Source: an uncultured Prevotella sp. (lineage in GTDB: Bacteria; Bacteroidota; Bacteroidia; Bacteroidales; Bacteroidaceae). From it: a DNA stretch of 64,000 nt. The stretch spans positions 36,949 through 100,948 of the forward strand of contig CALIZL010000050.1 in NCBI GenBank assembly GCA_938028745.1, given 5' to 3'. A model generated the notes under the pieces. The model saw only the letters and a program-made list of their open reading frames with translations. It did no database searches and was not told the origin of the DNA. How positions within the stretch are numbered: position 1 is the stretch's first letter; every line of letters starts with the position of its first letter. A program made the translations under genes and the position numbers. Below are positions 17,762-26,253 of the stretch, in pieces.

Positions 17762-18730
17762 ATGACAATCGACCATAAAATGCTCCTTAGCGAGATTAAA
17801 GACTATGTGTTTATCACCCTTGGCCTCTGCCTATACACCTTTGGCCTGGTGGTGTTTATCATACCTTACGAGATTGTAACGGGCGGTGTTATGGGCGCAT
17901 CGCTCGTTGTTAACTACGCCACGGGCTTTAAGATAGAGTACACTTACGCCATCATCAACATCTCGCTCTTAGTTTTGGCACTGAAAGTGCTGGGCTGGCG
18001 CTTCCTGTTAAAGACCATTTATGCCACGGCAGCCTTGTATTTCTTGCTGGAATATGCGCAAGAGCTGATGCCAAAGATTGAGGGGACCGACCAGTTTGTG
18101 CAGATACTTGGCCCTGGAAACAACTTCATGTCGCTGCTCATCGGCTGTACGTTAACGGGTTCGTCGTTGGCTATCGTGTTCCTTAACAATGGCAGCACGG
18201 GCGGAACCGACATCATTGCCGCCGTAGTAAACAAGTTTTTCAACCTGTCGTTGGGTCAGGTGTTGTTCCTTGTAGACATCTTTATTATCGGTAGCTGTTT
18301 CTTCTTTCCGCAGTTCGGAACGTATTACGAACGGGCGCGAATGACAGTCTTCGGACTGTGTACGATGATTGTAGAGAACTTCATGCTCGACTATGTGATG
18401 AACGCCCGACGAGAATCGGTGCAGTTCCTTATCTTCTCGCGCAAGTATCAAGAGATTGCCAACGCCATAGCCTTGCATACCGACCACGGCGTTACCATTC
18501 TTGATGGACACGGATGGTACACAGGTAAGGAAATGAAAGTGCTTTGCGTGCTGGCTAAGAAGAACGAGAGCCAAATGATTTTCCGACTGATTAAACTGAT
18601 AGACCCCAACGCCTTTGTTAGTCAGAGTGCCGTTATCGGCGTGTATGGCGAAGGGTTCGACACGATTAAGGTTAAGGCCAAGGAGATGCCAGAGCCGCCT
18701 AAAAGAGTGAGCAAAGAGGAAAAGAATTAG
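17762..18730 (+). CDS. YitT-family membrane protein (DUF161 + DUF2179)
   Basis: 322 residues. About five or six membrane helices form the YitT (DUF161) repeat region in residues 1-210, with typical GGVMGASLVV and NNGSTGGTDIIAA motifs. A cytoplasmic C-terminal DUF2179 domain follows (HTDHGVTILDGHGWYTGKEMKVLCVL, IDPNAFVSQSAVIGVYGEGF). The family is widespread, of unsettled function, thought to be transport-related. Start at 17762 is directly preceded by the octamer array. A strong terminator follows. Confidence 0.92.
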   Translation: MTIDHKMLLSEIKDYVFITLGLCLYTFGLVVFIIPYEIVTGGVMGASLVVNYATGFKIEYTYAIINISLLVLALKVLGWRFLLKTIYATAALYFLLEYAQELMPKIEGTDQFVQILGPGNNFMSLLIGCTLTGSSLAIVFLNNGSTGGTDIIAAVVNKFFNLSLGQVLFLVDIFIIGSCFFFPQFGTYYERARMTVFGLCTMIVENFMLDYVMNARRESVQFLIFSRKYQEIANAIALHTDHGVTILDGHGWYTGKEMKVLCVLAKKNESQMIFRLIKLIDPNAFVSQSAVIGVYGEGFDTIKVKAKEMPEPPKRVSKEEKN

Positions 18731-18776
18731 GCAAAAAAGCAAGCAACAATAGCTTGCTAAGGTCTAGAAACGATGG

Positions 18777-18816
18777 TTTGCCCAGCCTTTCTGTTTTACA
18801 AGAAAGACTGGGCAAA
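18777..18816. terminator. Bidirectional terminator between the convergent YitT and C1 peptidase genes
   Basis: TTTGCCCAG and CTGGGCAAA plus inner CTTTCT/AGAAAG arms form a long stem around an 8-nt loop, between the stops of two convergent genes. Confidence 0.85.
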
Positions 18817-18825
18817 TGCGTATTG

Positions 18826-19866
18826 TTACGCGCCTAAGCACTCGCGTTGTGCCCAAAGGGCGATGGTTTTCATCCTAAAATAATCTTCGGACATAAACAT
18901 AAAACCCTTAAAGGCATTGTCTGTGCCCCACGAGTTCTTCATAATGAAGTAGCGTTTGCCTTGCGCATCGCGCGCCAAGCCCACGATGGCCATGCAATGG
19001 TCGTCGGTTGTGCGAAACGTTTCGAACTCGCGCTGCCGCATTTGCTGCGTAGGGGCGGTGCTGTGTTCGGGAATACGGGCAATGGCTTGCGCGAAATTGA
19101 ACCCAGGTTCGGACGTGTCGCCTTCCCAACAAAGGGGATGGCCGGCGCGTAACGACCGCTCTGTAAGGCTTACTAAACTGTCGATGGGCAAGTTTAGCAA
19201 GCAATCGCGGTTAACATTATCCGGTACTTCGAGGGCGAATGCCGTGTTAAAGGGGTGGTGGGTGAAGCTGGTAAGCCCCACATACTCGTCGTGTCGGCAC
19301 ACACTTCGGCCAAATTCGCCCAGCGTATACTCGGCTCCCAGCATGAATTGCGCCCTTGGCAGCGCGCCAATTGATTGATCGGCCAGGTTGTCGTAACGTT
19401 GTCCTAGCCTTACAAGGCCTTCTTGCTGCGCTACGGCCAGCTTGCAAAGGTTGGCTGCTTTCTTAGGGAACGCACTGAACACGTTGTAATCTTCCACATG
19501 ATATGTATCGTATGCCAGCAGGCCTTGGTCGGCAATGGCCGAAAGAGCGTTCGAGGCCATACCGCGCAAATGTATCGGGCGCTTTCCTTTTGCAAGGTAC
19601 GCGTCTTGTATGCGTTGGCGCAAAGCCATGCGCGCAACGTATGCCGTAGAGAGATTTACCGAGTCGCCACGCATCAGGTGTTCGGTTTCAATTGTGGCTA
19701 ACATGGCGAATATCCAGCACAGTTGACTTTGTCCTTGGTCCTTTACGGGCGTGGTTTTCAGCAATATCTCTATCTTAGGCAGCCTCGTGGTAGCCCTTGG
19801 CTCGCTTTTCGAGGTGCACGAGCATAGCGTGGCCAACGCCACTAGTATGAGAATAATTCTGTTCAT
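18826..19866 (-). CDS. C1-type papain-fold cysteine peptidase, putative lipoprotein
   Basis: 346 residues from MNRIILILVALATLCSC, a lipoprotein-like signal with Cys 15/17. The papain-fold triad is visible: oxyanion Gln and nucleophile Cys in VKDQGQSQLCW (Cys ~50), His in DDHCMAIVG (~290) and Asn in MKNSWG (~311). The spacing and sequence resemble bleomycin hydrolase/PepC-like C1 enzymes found in Bacteroidetes rather than secreted papains. Likely acts in the periplasm or at the cell surface. The start at 19866 is favoured because a consensus -7 box ends only about 5 bp before it. Divergent from the U32 gene. Confidence 0.88.
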   Translation of the reverse strand: MNRIILILVALATLCSCTSKSEPRATTRLPKIEILLKTTPVKDQGQSQLCWIFAMLATIETEHLMRGDSVNLSTAYVARMALRQRIQDAYLAKGKRPIHLRGMASNALSAIADQGLLAYDTYHVEDYNVFSAFPKKAANLCKLAVAQQEGLVRLGQRYDNLADQSIGALPRAQFMLGAEYTLGEFGRSVCRHDEYVGLTSFTHHPFNTAFALEVPDNVNRDCLLNLPIDSLVSLTERSLRAGHPLCWEGDTSEPGFNFAQAIARIPEHSTAPTQQMRQREFETFRTTDDHCMAIVGLARDAQGKRYFIMKNSWGTDNAFKGFMFMSEDYFRMKTIALWAQRECLGA

Positions 19867-19871
19867 GATGG

Positions 19872-19903
19872 GCAAAGATACCATTTTTTCGTAACTTTGC
19901 AAA
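19872..19903 (-). promoter_or_regulatory. Promoter of the C1 peptidase gene, overlapping the divergent U32 promoter
   Basis: Minus strand: TTTG (19903-19900), a 20-bp spacer and TATCTTTG (19879-19872). The ATG at 19866 lies about where transcription should begin, so the mRNA may be leaderless. Confidence 0.7.
19892..19899 (+). promoter_or_regulatory. -7 element of the U32 peptidase gene
   Basis: TAACTTTG ends 19 bp before the ATG at 19919. It overlaps the -33 region of the divergent promoter through the palindrome CTTTGCAAAAG. Confidence 0.65.
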
Positions 19904-19918
19904 AGCAAAGGATAATAA

Positions 19919-21178
19919 ATGGATAATAACAAGATAAGAGAATTTGAAATAATGGCGCCGGTAGGCTCGCGAGAGAGCCTCGTTGCAGCTATACAAGCTG
20001 GTGCCGACTCGGTTTATTTCGGCATCGGCCAGTTGAACATGCGCTCGCATTCGGCCAATCAGTTCACGATAGACGACCTTCGCGACATTGCTGCTACTTG
20101 TCGCGAGCATGGCATGAAGAGTTATTTAACGGTTAACACCGTTATCTATGGCGACGACCTTGGAACGATGCACACCATCGTAGATGCTGCCAAAGAAGCG
20201 CAGGTGTCTGCCGTTATCGCTAGCGACGTGGCCGTAATGATGTATTGTAGGCAAGTGGGCGTTGAGGTTCACCTTTCTACGCAACTGAACATATCCAACA
20301 TCGACGCGTTGAAGTTTTACGCCCAATTTGCAGATGTGGTTGTGTTGGCGCGCGAGTTGAACATGGAACAGGTGGCCGAAATATACAAGCAGATTAACGA
20401 ACAGCGTGTGCTTGGTCCCAATGGCGACCCCGTTCGTATCGAGATGTTTTGCCACGGCGCGCTGTGTATGGCCGTCAGTGGGAAGTGTTATTTAAGCCTG
20501 CACGATGCCAATAGGTCGGCCAACCGCGGCCAATGTGTGCAACTTTGTCGCCGTTCGTACACCGTTACCGACAAGGAAACGGGCACGCAGCTAGACATCG
20601 ACAACGAATACATCATGAGTCCGAAGGACTTAAAGACCGTTCGCTTTATCGATCAGATGATGAATGCGGGCGTGCGCGTGTTCAAAATCGAGGGTAGGGC
20701 ACGCGGTCCAGAGTATGTTTACACCGTGGTGAGGTGCTATAAGGAGGCTATCGCCAGCGTTCTCGACGGCTCGTTCACCGAAGAAAAGAAAGACGAGTGG
20801 GACGAACGACTGAGCACTGTGTTTAATCGCGGCTTCTGGGATGGATATTATCAAGGCCAGACAATGGGCGAATGGACTAAACACTACGGAAACAAAGCTA
20901 CCGAAAAGAAGGTGCTTGTGGGTAAAGTTGTTAAGCACTTCTCTAAGTTAGGCGTAGCCGAAATCGCTGTTGAGGCTAGCGAAATACAACTTAACGACCA
21001 TCTTTTGATAACGGGTCCAACAACGGGCGTGATGTTCTTCGACGCCAAAGAAATACGCTACGAGTTGGAACCAGTGCAAACAGCACAAAAAGGTACGCGC
21101 GTATCAATACCCGTTCCCGACAAGGTAAGGCCAAACGATAAACTGTTTAAACTGGTAAAGAACGAGGTAAATAAATAG
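19919..21178 (+). CDS. U32-family peptidase / RNA hydroxylation protein
   Basis: 419 residues. The N-terminal TIM-barrel-like U32 domain starts with EIMAPVGSRESLVAAIQAGADSVYFG, and the U32 signature is clear in EMFCHGALCMAVSGKCYLS, with further conserved cysteines in RGQCVQLCRR. The C-terminal part (~340-419) is a small beta-barrel. Named peptidases from early collagenase work, E. coli members (RlhA, TrhP) are needed for hydroxylation of 23S rRNA or tRNA and carry an iron-sulfur site, so an RNA-modification role is as likely as proteolysis here. Followed by a repeat stretch and sufE. Confidence 0.92.
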   Translation: MDNNKIREFEIMAPVGSRESLVAAIQAGADSVYFGIGQLNMRSHSANQFTIDDLRDIAATCREHGMKSYLTVNTVIYGDDLGTMHTIVDAAKEAQVSAVIASDVAVMMYCRQVGVEVHLSTQLNISNIDALKFYAQFADVVVLARELNMEQVAEIYKQINEQRVLGPNGDPVRIEMFCHGALCMAVSGKCYLSLHDANRSANRGQCVQLCRRSYTVTDKETGTQLDIDNEYIMSPKDLKTVRFIDQMMNAGVRVFKIEGRARGPEYVYTVVRCYKEAIASVLDGSFTEEKKDEWDERLSTVFNRGFWDGYYQGQTMGEWTKHYGNKATEKKVLVGKVVKHFSKLGVAEIAVEASEIQLNDHLLITGPTTGVMFFDAKEIRYELEPVQTAQKGTRVSIPVPDKVRPNDKLFKLVKNEVNK

Positions 21179-21179
21179 A

Positions 21180-21415
21180 TAAGTTCACGAGTTGACGGGT
21201 TAACGAATTGACAAGTAAACAAGTTTACGAGTTGACAAGTCGACAAGTTGGCGAGTTAACAAGTTAACTTGTTGGCGGATAGACAAGGAGGTCTGCCTTG
21301 CAGGCATTGAGCATTGTTGCTCGTTTTGTACCAACCCATCAACTTATAAACCCCAAAACCCATAAACTCCCCAACTCAGAACCTCACCAGTTCACCAACT
21401 TATAAATTCATAAAC
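21180..21415. repeat. Octamer arrays between the U32 gene and sufE
   Basis: 21180-21300 has ACGAGTTG/ACAAGTTA-type words at 8-bp steps; 21330-21415 has AACTTATA/AACTCCCC-type words reaching to within ~15 bp of the sufE ATG. Confidence 0.75.
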
Positions 21416-21427
21416 ACCCCCTAACAC

Positions 21428-21856
21428 ATGTCAACATCAACCATAGATGCACTTCAAGAAGAAGTGATTGAAGAGTTTTCGGCATTCGACGACTGGATGG
21501 ATAAGTACCAAATGCTCATCGATTTGGGCAACACGCTACCGCCACTCGATGCCAAGTATAAAGTAGAAAGCAACCTTATCGAAGGCTGTCAAAGTCGTGT
21601 TTGGCTACAATGCGACCTTGTTGACGGCCGTTTAGTGTTCTCTGCCGATAGCGATGCGCTTATTACCAAGGGCATTATCGCCCTGCTTATCAGGGTGATA
21701 AGCAACCACACGCCCGACGAGATAGCGCATGCCGACCTGCATTTCATTGATGCCATCGGCCTAAAAGACCACCTTTCGCCCACCCGTTCCAACGGTTTGC
21801 TCTCGATGGTGAAGCAAATCAAGGCCTACGCCTTGGGCTATGCCGCAAAGCTATAA
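21428..21856 (+). CDS. SufE-family sulfur acceptor protein
   Basis: 142 residues, full length for SufE. The conserved motif with the sulfur-accepting cysteine is LIEGCQSRVW (Cys ~57). SufE takes persulfide sulfur from the cysteine desulfurase SufS for Fe-S cluster assembly; here it stands alone without sufS or sufBCD nearby. The nearby IspG, U32 and cysteine-desulfidase-like proteins are potential Fe-S users, but no operon link is visible. Confidence 0.9.
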   Translation: MSTSTIDALQEEVIEEFSAFDDWMDKYQMLIDLGNTLPPLDAKYKVESNLIEGCQSRVWLQCDLVDGRLVFSADSDALITKGIIALLIRVISNHTPDEIAHADLHFIDAIGLKDHLSPTRSNGLLSMVKQIKAYALGYAAKL

Positions 21857-21967
21857 GGCGAATGCCTACTCGAAGTCGGACTGAATGGCTGGCACAACCT
21901 CGGCACACTCCTTATATATAATAGGTGTGCATCTTGTGTTTGCCTTTCATCCAACCGACAACCCCCA

Positions 21968-22019
21968 CTAAACGCACAAGGGAGAATGGACTTACAACCA
22001 TTCTCCCTTGTGCGTTTAG
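21968..22019. terminator. Perfect 22-bp stem terminator between convergent sufE and dsbD
   Basis: 21968-21989 and 21998-22019 are perfectly complementary with an 8-nt loop (ACTTACAA). It lies between the two stops and can serve both genes. Confidence 0.85.
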
Positions 22020-22054
22020 GGCAGTGCTGTGCAGGCATTTACGCCCGCAACAGC

Positions 22055-24118
22055 CTATTTCTTCTTAAAGTTATCTAGTCCTTGGTTCAGGAAATCCATG
22101 TAATGTGCGATGTCTTCGTCGTAGCTATACGACCTCGCCAGCGGCTTTCCAGCGTTGTCGATGGCCACATAGAACGGCTGAGCGTTAGCCCCGAACTTGC
22201 TACGTTGCAGATAACTCCACTTGTCGCCGATGGTTCGAAGCGTTCGTTTCTGTCCGTTCTCGGTTACTTCTACGGGTTCGGGCAGCGGTTTCTTGTCGTC
22301 AACGTAGAGCGAAATCAGCACATACTCCTTCGTAAGCTTGTCTGCCACCTGCGGGTCTGTCCACACAGCGGCCTCCATCTTACGGCAGTTTACGCAGCCA
22401 AAGCCCGTAAAGTCGATAAGCACCGGCTTGCCTTGTGCAGCAGCGGCGGCCATTCCTTCCTCGTAATTGTCGTATTGTGCGCGCACTTCGTTATGGTATA
22501 GGTTAAAGTCCTGCGTGTTCATAGGTGGCGCAAAGGCACTAACAGCCTTGCAAGGAGCACCCCAAAGGCCTGGTATCATGTAGATGGCGAAGGCGAACGA
22601 CACCAATCCGAGCATCACACAAGGTACAGGCATGGCTTCCGAACTGCCTTGGTCGCTGGCGAATTTCAAACGTCCGATGAGGTAAAGTCCAAGCATGAAG
22701 AACAGCGCAATCCATATCGAGAGGAACACTTCGCGGTCTAGCAGGTGCCATCCGTAAGCCAAGTCGGCCACAGAGAAGAACTTTAAGGCGAAGGCCAGCT
22801 CGATAAAGCCCAGCACAACCTTGATGATGTTCATCCAGCTACCCGACTTCGGCGCTTTTTTCAGCCACGTTGGGAAGAGGGCGAACAGCGTAAAAGGCAG
22901 GGCCAATGCCACTGCAAAGCCTAACATTCCGATGCCAGGGCCCATGATGCTGCCCGATGTAGACACCTGAACGAGCAAGAAACCAATGATGGGACCCGTG
23001 CAAGAGAACGACACCAGCGAAAGGGTGAAGGCCATAAGGAAGATGCTGAGCACGCCACTGGTAGACGATGCCTTGCTGTCTACGGCGTTACCCCACTTGT
23101 CGGGCAGGCGTATTTCGAACCATCCGAAGAACGAAAGGGCGAAAACAACAAGCAACAAGCAGAAGAAGATGTTGAAAACGGCATTCGTTGACAACGAGTT
23201 GAGGGCCGAAGGACCAAAGGCGGCGGTGACCGCCAAGCCCAATGCCACGTAGATAACGATGATGCTCACGCCATAAGTGAGGGCATCGCGAATGCCCTTT
23301 GCCTTATTTTGTGAGCGTTTGAGAAAAAAACTTACCGTCATGGGGATAATGGGCCACACGCAAGGGGTGAAAAGTGCGAGCAGACCGCCGATGAAACCCA
23401 TAGCAAAGATGTACAGCATAGAGTTGTCCTGTTTGCCTTGGTCGCCGTTATAGGCTTGCAATTCGGCCACAACGGGTGCCCAAAGTCCGCCTTGCCCCAC
23501 GTCGTTTCCCCCATCGGCAACAGCTGCCACGGCAGCTGCTTTTGCCGTATCGCTCGTAGCGGGCGTGTTAGCGGCAGCCAGAGCGGCCAGCGAGTCGGCC
23601 TTTTCCTTGGCCAGTTGTGCAGGCGTTTTGGTTTCTTTCGCATCGGGAGCGTTGGCCGGACCATTGCCCTTAAAGTCGAATTCCACCTGTGTTGGCGGCA
23701 AGCAGTTTTGGTCGTTGCATGCTCCGTATTCCAGATAGCCTTTTATGCGGTAGGTTTTTCCAGTGATTTTGTATTTCTGCACAAAGGTAACAGCACCTTC
23801 AAAGTAGCGCAACTTCATTTCAAACAGCTTGTCGTAGTTGCTAATCTCCTTGCCTTTGGCTTGCAGTTTGCCTGCGGCTTGTGCACCTTCGGCTTTCTCT
23901 GTGGTAATGGTAGCCGATATTGGGCCACCACTAGGCAGGCCAGTTGAGTAGACATGCCAGCCGTTATCAATCTTTGCAATGAAGATAACGTCCACCTCGG
24001 TGGGCGAAACCTGTTTCTGCTGTACGCTTACATGTACGGGGTTTTGCATCTGTGCCGATGCCCCCAACGCGAAGACGGCAAGTAAAGCCGTCAGTAAGGC
24101 CAATCTAATTTTCTTCAT
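22055..24118 (-). CDS. dsbD: Thiol:disulfide interchange protein DsbD
   Basis: 687 residues in the standard three-part DsbD layout. A signal peptide (LLTALLAVFALGASA) precedes an N-terminal periplasmic DsbD-alpha domain (~25-170, with CNDQNCLPP cysteines). A variable linker rich in Ala follows, then an eight-helix membrane domain (~230-530) with the FTPCVWPIIPM and SFSCTGPIIGFL cysteines. A C-terminal thioredoxin-like domain has GFGCVNCRKME (Cys ~573 and 576). It carries electrons from cytoplasmic thioredoxin to periplasmic reductive pathways. Confidence 0.94.
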   Translation of the reverse strand: MKKIRLALLTALLAVFALGASAQMQNPVHVSVQQKQVSPTEVDVIFIAKIDNGWHVYSTGLPSGGPISATITTEKAEGAQAAGKLQAKGKEISNYDKLFEMKLRYFEGAVTFVQKYKITGKTYRIKGYLEYGACNDQNCLPPTQVEFDFKGNGPANAPDAKETKTPAQLAKEKADSLAALAAANTPATSDTAKAAAVAAVADGGNDVGQGGLWAPVVAELQAYNGDQGKQDNSMLYIFAMGFIGGLLALFTPCVWPIIPMTVSFFLKRSQNKAKGIRDALTYGVSIIVIYVALGLAVTAAFGPSALNSLSTNAVFNIFFCLLLVVFALSFFGWFEIRLPDKWGNAVDSKASSTSGVLSIFLMAFTLSLVSFSCTGPIIGFLLVQVSTSGSIMGPGIGMLGFAVALALPFTLFALFPTWLKKAPKSGSWMNIIKVVLGFIELAFALKFFSVADLAYGWHLLDREVFLSIWIALFFMLGLYLIGRLKFASDQGSSEAMPVPCVMLGLVSFAFAIYMIPGLWGAPCKAVSAFAPPMNTQDFNLYHNEVRAQYDNYEEGMAAAAAQGKPVLIDFTGFGCVNCRKMEAAVWTDPQVADKLTKEYVLISLYVDDKKPLPEPVEVTENGQKRTLRTIGDKWSYLQRSKFGANAQPFYVAIDNAGKPLARSYSYDEDIAHYMDFLNQGLDNFKKK

Positions 24119-24149
24119 ATTTGGTGGGGTTTTGATTTTGTTGTTATTT

Positions 24150-24208
24150 TAGTTGACGAGTTTACAAGTTAACGAGTTGACCAGTAAACAGGTCGACAAG
24201 TTTTCTAG
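24150..24208. repeat. Short octamer array between dsbD and the UPF0597 gene
   Basis: Words such as ACGAGTTT, ACAAGTTA and ACGAGTTG recur every 8 bp. Confidence 0.65.
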
Positions 24209-25498
24209 TTAACACGATTTGTGTGTCATAATGTCTAGCACATACTTATCTGTTTCGTCCATTCCTCGACTTCCAATGGCGGCCAGGTTTCGTATCGAAA
24301 GGTCCACATCGTCGTCGATAATGCCCTCAACAGATGTAACATACTTGTGTTGCATGGCCAACATCGCGCTCAACACGGCCGTACTAACGCCCGACGAGAG
24401 TTTCAATGCGCACGAAGGCTTGGCTCCATCGCATATCATACCCGTTAGGTTGGCAATCATATTCTTTACCGAATAGCATATCTGCTCAAACGTTCCGCCC
24501 ATCAGGTAGGTTATTCCGCAGCTGCTTCCCGTGCTGGCCACCACGCATCCGCACAGAGCCGACAGCGTTCCGAGGTGCTGTTTGATGTAGATGGCCGTCA
24601 GGTTGCTGATAATAAGCGCCCTGATAAGTTCCTCTTCGGTGTTGTGGTTCTCGCGTGCGAACGTTGTTACAGGCACCGTTGTGCAAATTCCTTGGTTGCC
24701 GCTGCCGCTGTTGCTCATCACCGGAACCATCGCTCCTGCCATACGCGCATCGCATGCACCACCGGTTGCCGATAGAATATGCGCAAACATGCTGTCGCCC
24801 AGCACGCCACGACCTAGCGGACTGCACATCGTTTTGCCCAACTGGTGGCCATAATTGTCCTCCAATCCGCAGCGCGAGGCATTCTCGTTCAGCTTTTTAG
24901 CTTCAAGAATAAAGCGCAAGTCGTCGAGAGGCGACTCCGTTGCAAACTCGTACACCTTGCGCATAGACAGTTCCACATCTGTCTTAGCCACCGTTTCTGC
25001 GCTACAAGCGGCCTTGTCTAGCAGCACCTTGTCGTTCTTGCGCAGGTAAACAAAGTTGGTGTGCGACCCCTTGATGCGCGCCTCGGCCACTTCGTCGCCG
25101 CAGGTGCAGGTAATGTTGATAAAGAGCTTGTCTTCGTCTTCCTCCTCCAACTTAATGTCGATGCGGTTTTCGGCAATCAGCTTCTTACCCTGTTTAACGC
25201 TCTCGGGCGTGCAGCCTTTAAGCACTTCCAGTTGTTTTTCGCTGTCGCCGATAAGCACGCCCAAGGCAATGGCGATAGGCAAGCCAATCATCCCCGTGCC
25301 GGGGATACCCACGCCCATAGCGTTTTTAAGTACGTTGGCACTCAGTCGCACGTTAATTCGTTCGGGCGTTTGTGCCAAAAGTTCCTTAGCCTTCGCCGCG
25401 CATAGTGCAACAGCGATAGGTTCGGTACATCCAATGGCAGGCACCACCTGCCGATGTATAAGCTCAAGAATGGCTTTCCTGTCGTTTTCTGATAGCAT
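24209..25498 (-). CDS. UPF0597 / L-cysteine desulfidase (CyuA-like), serine dehydratase alpha-like
   Basis: 429 residues, full family length. Conserved segments are VPAIGCTEPIAVALC, GTGMIGLPIAIALG, MSNSGSGNQG and CDGAKPSCALKLSSG; the cysteines in these motifs are thought to hold a [4Fe-4S] cluster that acts in dehydration or desulfuration. Characterised relatives break L-cysteine into pyruvate, ammonia and sulfide; L-serine dehydratase alpha subunits share the fold. Monocistronic here. Which amino acid is used cannot be told from sequence. Confidence 0.85.
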   Translation of the reverse strand: MLSENDRKAILELIHRQVVPAIGCTEPIAVALCAAKAKELLAQTPERINVRLSANVLKNAMGVGIPGTGMIGLPIAIALGVLIGDSEKQLEVLKGCTPESVKQGKKLIAENRIDIKLEEEDEDKLFINITCTCGDEVAEARIKGSHTNFVYLRKNDKVLLDKAACSAETVAKTDVELSMRKVYEFATESPLDDLRFILEAKKLNENASRCGLEDNYGHQLGKTMCSPLGRGVLGDSMFAHILSATGGACDARMAGAMVPVMSNSGSGNQGICTTVPVTTFARENHNTEEELIRALIISNLTAIYIKQHLGTLSALCGCVVASTGSSCGITYLMGGTFEQICYSVKNMIANLTGMICDGAKPSCALKLSSGVSTAVLSAMLAMQHKYVTSVEGIIDDDVDLSIRNLAAIGSRGMDETDKYVLDIMTHKSC

Positions 25499-25537
25499 GG
25501 TAAGTTTGTCGGTTGTTTTTGTTTACGGTGTTGTTAA

Positions 25538-25731
25538 GGCGTGTTCTAAAAATTCCCCGCAAAGGTTCAATTGTTGTTCCTTGTCTTGCTCTTCACCGTC
25601 TTTTTGCTTTTTTCTGGCATCTTTTGCTTTCTCTTTCAGGCGCATAGTTCACTATGCTCCTTCAAGCCGTAAGCAACATCTGCTCAGCTAAAAAGCTAAA
25701 AACACAGTAAAGGCAATTTTTAGAACATGCC
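25538..25731. mobile_element. MITE-like element 1 (194 bp) with 17-bp terminal inverted repeats
   Basis: The left end GGCGTGTTCTAAAAATT (25538-25554) and the reverse complement of the right end (25715-25731) differ at one position. The interior has a central hairpin GCATAGT-TC-ACTATGC followed by CCTTCAAG. The layout matches the element at 48758-48960. No coding capacity. From 25732 to 26180 no gene is seen. Confidence 0.75.
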
Positions 25732-26181
25732 TAGAATAATTTTGTGCCTTTATTCGGCTGTGGACTAGTGTCTCGCAGCCAACGATTTGTTCGCCATGCC
25801 CCTCTTTATTTTGTGCAAAATCTATGCCGAAACATACCGCTTGCACAAGAGGAACGCTAACGCATGCAAAGTTAGCAGAATTTACTTAAAACAATCAAGC
25901 AACCGAATATTTTTTTTATAGAAATGCAAAAGCAAGCCCTAAAAGGGCTGTTTTTTAACATTTCAACATATTTTAGCCCACTTCTCGCGGTCTTTTTAAC
26001 TGGCGAAAACAGTCTAATGTTTTTCCGCTTACCATCCCATTCATACCATCTCGTCTGCCGTGCGCACAAAACTTCGCCCCGCGCCGCCGCCACTTGCCTA
26101 TATAATAAGGTGTACCCTTTGGCCCAATCGCCCCTTTCCTTCTGGCCAACCATCGCCTTTTGGTTTGTCGGTAAACGTTCT

Positions 26182-26227
26182 AATTCTTTCCAATTCTTGC
26201 AAGATTGGAAAGAATTGCATAACTTTG
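26182..26227 (+). promoter_or_regulatory. Inverted repeat and -7 element upstream of fic
   Basis: AATTCTTTCCAAT (26182-26194) and its complement (26204-26216) flank a CTTGCAAG core, immediately before TAACTTTG (26220-26227). The ATG of fic is 26 bp further on. The inverted repeat covers the -33 region, so it could be an operator; a near-identical inverted repeat lies after the gene, which argues instead for a dispersed repeat. Confidence 0.65.
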
Positions 26228-26253
26228 TGATGACGTTCAAAGGCAAATAGACT

